Below, one piece after another: positions 60,203-64,000 of a stretch of DNA of 64,000 bases. The notes under the pieces were generated by a model. That model was not told the origin of the DNA. It did not search any database and was given only the letters and a program-made list of their open reading frames with translations. The position numbers were made by a program, and so were the translations under genes. Origin of the DNA: Gammaproteobacteria bacterium (GTDB lineage Bacteria; Pseudomonadota; Gammaproteobacteria; JACKNK01); the NCBI GenBank assembly GCA_024234955.1, contig JACKNK010000001.1:620001-684000 (forward strand), read 5' to 3'. Every line of letters begins with the position of its first letter. Position 1 is the first letter of the stretch.

Positions 60203-60769
60203 TCAGCTCACCAGCACGGCGTCGGCGTGGCCGTAGCTGCTTGCGAGCATCTCGCACAGCTTCTGGCGGGCACGGAACAGGCGCGAGGTAACCGCACTCT
60301 GGGTCACGCCCAGCATGTCGGCGATCTCGTCATAGCCATAGCCACCGACGATCTGCAGCAGCAAGGGCTCACGGTACGCCTTTGGCAATCGGCGAATCGC
60401 GTCGCGCATCACTTCGGTATCGCTTTCCACCTCGGCACCGATGCCGTCGGCACACAGGGTATCGAGTTCGATATCGCTGTAATTCGGCTGGATGCGCTCG
60501 AAGCGGCGGGCATTCTCACGCCGCAATGTGGTGAGCAGCCAACCTTTGACGGCTTTCGGATCGCGCAGCTGGGACAGGGAGCGCCAAGCGCGAAGAAGTG
60601 TGTCCTGAACCAGATCATCGGCAATGCTGTGGTCCCCCGAGAGCCAATAGGCATAGCGTTTCAGGTCACTGGTGAACTGCATGACGAGTCGATTGAAAGC
60701 CTGCTCCCGGCCAAGCGGGGACGGCATCGGACCGGCGGGGACGAAATCGGTAGCGTGAAGCGCGGACAT
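60203..60769 (-). CDS. RNA polymerase sigma factor, ECF-like (sigma-70 family)
   Basis: A 188-residue sigma factor with region 2 (RYAYWLSGDHSIADDLVQDT, LLRAWRSLSQLRDP) and region 4 (YREPLLLQIVGGYGYDEIAD, MLGVTQSAVTSRLFRARQKL), and no region 1 or 3: the ECF-group layout. A separate anti-sigma gene was not found next to it; the adjacent gene is a response regulator. Upstream is an AT-rich stretch (60790-60870) where a promoter is likely, with TTGGCA about 17 bases from TATGGC. Confidence 0.92.
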   Translation of the reverse strand: MSALHATDFVPAGPMPSPLGREQAFNRLVMQFTSDLKRYAYWLSGDHSIADDLVQDTLLRAWRSLSQLRDPKAVKGWLLTTLRRENARRFERIQPNYSDIELDTLCADGIGAEVESDTEVMRDAIRRLPKAYREPLLLQIVGGYGYDEIADMLGVTQSAVTSRLFRARQKLCEMLASSYGHADAVLVS

Positions 60770-60956
60770 GGCACACCTGCATCGTTAGGTGGAAGGTGCC
60801 ATACCTATATCAAGCGCCATGCCAATACATAACATATTGTTTTCAATAAAAAATATATAACTTCGTGCAACAAGGCCGTAACGATGCGTTGAAGTGGCAG
60901 TTACAAGCCTTAACGAAACGTTACATACACCGTCGCGCCCAGAACAAGGCGTTCAA

Positions 60957-60989
60957 ACAAAAGGCCGATGTGAGCGTTCACATCGGCCC
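60957..60989 (-). terminator. terminator of lysS-ccoS
   Basis: GGCCGATGTGA pairs with TCACATCGGCC, GCGT loop (60963-60988), with TTTTG on the minus strand; it lies about 30 bases after the ccoS stop. Nothing else was seen in the 60770-61016 gap. Confidence 0.85.
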
Positions 60990-61016
60990 TTCGATTGCGC
61001 CGGCACGGTGTCCGCC

Positions 61017-61175
61017 TCATTCCTTGGGCGGTGGATCGTCGTCGTCCATCAAAATGCGATGCGCGGGACCTTCCAGATCATCGAACTGCCCGGACTTCAC
61101 CGACCACGCGAAGATGCCGATGATCAGCAGCACCAGCATCACCGCAATCGGGATCAGCAGGTAGAGGATCTCCAT
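61017..61175 (-). CDS. ccoS: cbb3-type cytochrome oxidase assembly protein CcoS
   Basis: A 52-residue protein with one membrane helix (LLIPIAVMLVLLIIGIFAW) followed by the CcoS signature VKSGQFDDLEGPAHRILMDD and an acidic/proline end. CcoS is needed for maturation of cbb3 oxidase, probably for copper or heme insertion. It starts 13 bases after lysS, so it is carried in the lysS transcript; ccoGHI are not nearby. ATG at 61175. Confidence 0.9.
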   Translation of the reverse strand: MEILYLLIPIAVMLVLLIIGIFAWSVKSGQFDDLEGPAHRILMDDDDPPPKE

Positions 61176-61188
61176 CGGGCCGGTCCGT

Positions 61189-62682
61189 TCAGGCCTCGGG
61201 GCGCATGTGCGGGAACAGCAGCACGTCGCGGATCGACGGGGAATCGGTGAACAGCATCACCAGGCGGTCGATGCCGATGCCCTCACCCGCCGTCGGCGGC
61301 AGACCGTGTTCCAGAGCACGGACGTAATCGCCGTCGAAATGCATCGCCTCATCGTCACCCGCCTCCTTCTCCTCGACCTGACGACGGAAGCGTTCGACCT
61401 GATCTTCCGCGTCGTTCAACTCGGAGAAACCGTTGGCGATCTCGCGCCCGCCAACGAAGAATTCGAAGCGGTCGGTGACAAACGGGTCGTGATCGTTGCG
61501 CCGCGCCAGCGGGGAAACCTCGGTGGGATACGCGGTGATGAAGGTCGGGTTCTTGAGACGGGATTCGACCGTCTTCTCGAAGATCTCGATCTGCACCTTG
61601 CCCAGGCCGTAACCAGGTTTGACCTCGATTCCCAGACGCTTGGCGATCGCGCTCGCGGTTGTCAGATCGTCCAGTTCTGCGGCCTGGATGTCCGGGTTGA
61701 AGTGCAGAATCGACTCCTTGACGGTCATGCGGGCGAACGGCTGGCCGAAATCGTATTCCTCGCCCTGATACTTGATGGTGGTGGCACCGACCACGTCCTC
61801 GGCGATACCCCGCAGCAAGGCCTCGGTGCTGTCCATCAGGTGATGGTAATCGACGTAGGCCTCATAGAATTCCAGCATCGTGAATTCGGGGTTATGCCGC
61901 GTGGACAAGCCTTCATTGCGGAAATTGCGGTTGATCTCGAAGACCTTCTCGAAACCGCCGACCACCAGACGCTTGAGGTAAAGCTCGGGCGCAATGCGTA
62001 AATACAGACGCATGTCCAGCGCGTTGTGATGCGTCTCGAACGGCCGCGCCGTGGCGCCGCCGGGAATGACCTGCATCATCGGCGTCTCGACTTCCAGGAA
62101 ACCCCGCGCGATCAGGAAGTTACGGATATACCCGACAATCGCGGAACGCCGCTTGAAGGTCTCGCGGACATCCGGATTCATGATCAGATCGACGTATCGC
62201 TGGCGGTATCGCTGCTCCTGATCGGTCATGCCGTGCCACTTCTCCGGCAACGGGCGCAGCGACTTGGTGAGCAGGCGCAGACGATCGACCTTGACCGACA
62301 ATTCCCCGGTCTTGGTGATGAACAGGACGCCTTCCGCACCCAGGATGTCGCCGACATCCAGCCCCTTGAAAGCCTTGTATTCCTGTTCGCCAATGGCGTC
62401 GCGCTGCACGAACAGCTGCACCCAGTCGGACATGTCCTGAAGCCGCGCAAAACTGGCCTTGCCCATCACCCGCTTCGCCATCATGCGGCCCGCCACCGCG
62501 ACGCGAACCGGATTCGCCTCCATCTCTTCCGCGCTCTTGCCGCCGTAGTGGGCGCGCAACTGCGCGGCCAGGTGTTCGCGGCGGAAATCGTTGGGAAACG
62601 CAGAACCTTCCGCCTCGGCGCGAATCGCCGCGAGCTTTTCGCGGCGCTGCGCGATCAATTTGTTCTCATCAAGTTCAGACAT
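61189..62682 (-). CDS. lysS: lysyl-tRNA synthetase (class II)
   Basis: LysS charges tRNA(Lys). The 497-residue protein has the N-terminal OB-fold (VAGRMMAKRVMGKASFARLQD), motif 2 FRNEGLSTRHNPEFTMLEFY and motif 3 GEGIGIDRLVMLFTDSPSIR, plus PGGATARPFETHHNALDM. The length is standard for LysS. It is followed directly by ccoS. The start ATG at 62682 gives MSELDENKLIAQRREKL. Confidence 0.98.
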   Translation of the reverse strand: MSELDENKLIAQRREKLAAIRAEAEGSAFPNDFRREHLAAQLRAHYGGKSAEEMEANPVRVAVAGRMMAKRVMGKASFARLQDMSDWVQLFVQRDAIGEQEYKAFKGLDVGDILGAEGVLFITKTGELSVKVDRLRLLTKSLRPLPEKWHGMTDQEQRYRQRYVDLIMNPDVRETFKRRSAIVGYIRNFLIARGFLEVETPMMQVIPGGATARPFETHHNALDMRLYLRIAPELYLKRLVVGGFEKVFEINRNFRNEGLSTRHNPEFTMLEFYEAYVDYHHLMDSTEALLRGIAEDVVGATTIKYQGEEYDFGQPFARMTVKESILHFNPDIQAAELDDLTTASAIAKRLGIEVKPGYGLGKVQIEIFEKTVESRLKNPTFITAYPTEVSPLARRNDHDPFVTDRFEFFVGGREIANGFSELNDAEDQVERFRRQVEEKEAGDDEAMHFDGDYVRALEHGLPPTAGEGIGIDRLVMLFTDSPSIRDVLLFPHMRPEA

Positions 62683-62707
62683 GGCAGAAGTATCGATTCA
62701 ATGTAGA

Positions 62708-62771
62708 AGCGGCGTCCCCCGCGCTCGGGGGCCAGAAACGAAGCCGCACCCGATCGCGGCGGGACGCCGCT
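62708..62771. repeat. REP-like palindrome
   Basis: Arms AGCGGCGTCCC (62708-62718) and GGGACGCCGCT (62761-62771), with inner CGCG pairs, between lysS and the Sel1 gene. Confidence 0.6.
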
Positions 62772-62812
62772 GCGACAGCAAGGAAATGGCGAGAGAGTAT
62801 ACCGGACGCCCG

Positions 62813-63250
62813 TCAGAGCATCTCGTCGAAACCGGCCCGGGTGTACCACTCCTTGGCCTTTTCGAGATCGGCAGCGACCCCGCCGGTCCCCTGGTGATAC
62901 ATCATCGCGATGGTGGTCATGGAACCGACCAGGCCCTCGTTCGCGGCCTTGGTGAACCACTCCAGGGCCTTTTCGCCGCTCTGCTCGACACAATCGCCTT
63001 CCATGTACATGAAGCCGATGCCGTGCATCGCCAGCGGCTCACCGGCCTCCGCCGCTCCGAGCATGTAACGGGCCGCAAGCGCGGCGTCCTTGACCATGCC
63101 CAAACCGTTCTGCGCCATGATCGCCATGCGGTACATCGCCCCGGGATGGCCCTCCTCGGCGAAAGGCTTCAGCATCGGGATCGCGGTATTGAAGTGCTTG
63201 GATTCAAACGCAGCGATACCGCTGTGCAGATTCATGTCCTGATCGTCCAC
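62813..63250 (-). CDS. Sel1-repeat (TPR-like) protein
   Basis: A 145-residue protein with about three Sel1-like repeats: HPGAMYRMAIMAQNGLGMVKDAALAARYMLG region, EPLAMHGIGFMYMEGDCVEQ and GSMTTIAMMYHQGTGGVAAD. Sel1 repeats mediate protein binding. GTG at 63250 is favoured because AAGAGG lies seven bases upstream; a TTG at 63256 or the ATG at 63235 are alternatives. No signal peptide, so cytosolic. Function unknown. Confidence 0.82.
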   Translation of the reverse strand: MDDQDMNLHSGIAAFESKHFNTAIPMLKPFAEEGHPGAMYRMAIMAQNGLGMVKDAALAARYMLGAAEAGEPLAMHGIGFMYMEGDCVEQSGEKALEWFTKAANEGLVGSMTTIAMMYHQGTGGVAADLEKAKEWYTRAGFDEML

Positions 63251-63532
63251 GGGCAAACCTCTTCGCTTTACGATTGCAAATGAGCGGCAAGTCTAACCCT
63301 TGTCTCCACGCCCTCGGTCAACGCATAGACCCAAAGACGGCGAGGGAATGGGCCCTCTGGCGGTATGCAGGAAGACCCGCCTAATCGACGCCCGCACACG
63401 ATCGATCCACAAATCCGGCCACGCGGCGCCGCGCTTTAAACCGGCCTACAAACAGGGGTTCAATCAAGGTTTGGGGCGATCGAAATCGTTAAACTCCGCC
63501 CCATCATTTTTTCGTACCCGTGAGTCCCCATC

Positions 63533-64000
63533 ATGCCCGCCATCGAAATCACTGCCGACACCCCGCCGCATCTGCGTTTCCGCTCGTATATCCAGCGCAC
63601 CGCAACCGGCCCGCATCTGTCCAAGGACCTGTCCTTCGAAGAGGCCCGCGACGGCACCCGTCAGATCATCGAAGGCCAGGTCCACGATGTGCAGGCGGCC
63701 ATCTTCTTCATCGCACTGCGCATGAAGCGGGAGACCGATGCCGAGAACCGGGGCGTGTTGCAGGCAATCCGCGACGTTTCCATCACGGCCGTTGCGGATG
63801 TCCCGGAGTTGATCGACATCGCCGATCCTTACGACGGCTACAACCGCAGCCTGCCCGCCTCGCCCTTTCTGCCGGCGGTGCTCGCTGCGGTCGGTCTGCC
63901 GGCGGTATCGCACGGGCTTGAATCGGTCGGCCCCAAATGGGGCATCACCCACCGCAAGGTGCTGCGTGCGGCGGGCGTCTCGGTGGATCTGAGCCCGGCC
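63533..64000 (+). CDS. anthranilate phosphoribosyltransferase family protein (TrpD2/YbiB-like), cut by window edge
   Basis: The first 156 residues of a nucleoside phosphorylase/TrpD-fold protein: LSFEEARDGTRQIIEGQVHD, QAAIFFIALRMKRETDAENRG and GPKWGITHRKVLRAAGVSVD. The N-terminal four-helix domain and these blocks match the TrpD family. The glycine-rich PRPP-binding site, usually G-T/D-GG, is represented here by DIADPYDGYNRSLPASP, more like the TrpD2 (YbiB) group than bona fide TrpD, so a role in tryptophan synthesis should not be assumed. The 276 bases upstream include a partial palindromic arm and possible promoter. Confidence 0.8.
   Translation, partial: MPAIEITADTPPHLRFRSYIQRTATGPHLSKDLSFEEARDGTRQIIEGQVHDVQAAIFFIALRMKRETDAENRGVLQAIRDVSITAVADVPELIDIADPYDGYNRSLPASPFLPAVLAAVGLPAVSHGLESVGPKWGITHRKVLRAAGVSVDLSPA

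Overview
The window is 64 kb of GC-rich bacterial chromosome with dense protein-coding content. Gene content and order (dnaE-accA-tilS; glyA-nrdR-ribD-ribE-ribBA; yafS-like methyltransferase-rnhA-dnaQ; mltD; lpxH; divergent guaB/xseA) point to a gammaproteobacterium. A PPi-dependent phosphofructokinase, a K+-independent H+-pyrophosphatase, CcoS, a PEP-CTERM-type protein, a split glycine decarboxylase and FGE-type retroelement targets would suit a Chromatiales/Thioalkalivibrio-like sulfur oxidiser. That genus-level guess is inference; no rRNA or tRNA gene was seen.

Layout. 1-9.5 kb: guaB (cut by the window edge), xseA, a 33-residue membrane peptide, a DoxX protein, tilS, accA, dnaE. 10-15 kb: ilvA, rpiA, arsM, a NUDIX hydrolase, a membrane-anchored glutaredoxin, and a helix-hairpin-helix protein with a lysine-rich tail. 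15-26.5 kb: a pyruvate dehydrogenase operon (E1 alpha, E1 beta, and an E2-E3 fusion), then the glycine cleavage genes gcvT-gcvH-gcvPA-tpx-gcvPB behind a tandem glycine riboswitch with an intrinsic terminator. 26.5-35 kb: a deaminase, riboflavin genes, nrdR, glyA, a PEP-CTERM-type protein, dnaQ, rnhA. 35-42 kb: mltD, two peptidyl-prolyl isomerases, lpxH, a nucleoside transporter, cysQ, a MITE, and a protein ending in a microsatellite-encoded polyalanine tail. 42-48 kb: a YqaA protein, an OLD-like ATPase, a protein with many AT-hooks, and PPi-PFK. 48.5-56 kb: the accessory region described below. 56-64 kb: H+-pyrophosphatase, a 44-bp tandem array, an ECF-like sigma factor with a response regulator, ccoS-lysS, a Sel1-repeat protein, and a TrpD-like protein cut by the right edge.

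The most unusual segment is 48.5-55.8 kb. A MoxR-type AAA+ ATPase gene lies between a frameshifted unknown gene and a 1191-residue protein ending in two FGE-sulfatase (C-type-lectin fold) domains; a third FGE domain gene follows. The three domain ends align as variable regions of a diversity-generating retroelement (DGR): in the two closest copies almost all differences fall at first and second codon positions of a few codons, inside an otherwise nearly identical frame. No template repeat or reverse transcriptase is visible here. A 43-codon fragment resembling the start of a DGR accessory protein survives between two REP palindromes. I read this as a diversified ligand-recognition or conflict module whose retroelement has been deleted or acts from elsewhere.

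Dispersed palindromic repeats (at least five families) occupy most intergenic gaps, and in places supply the ends of genes.
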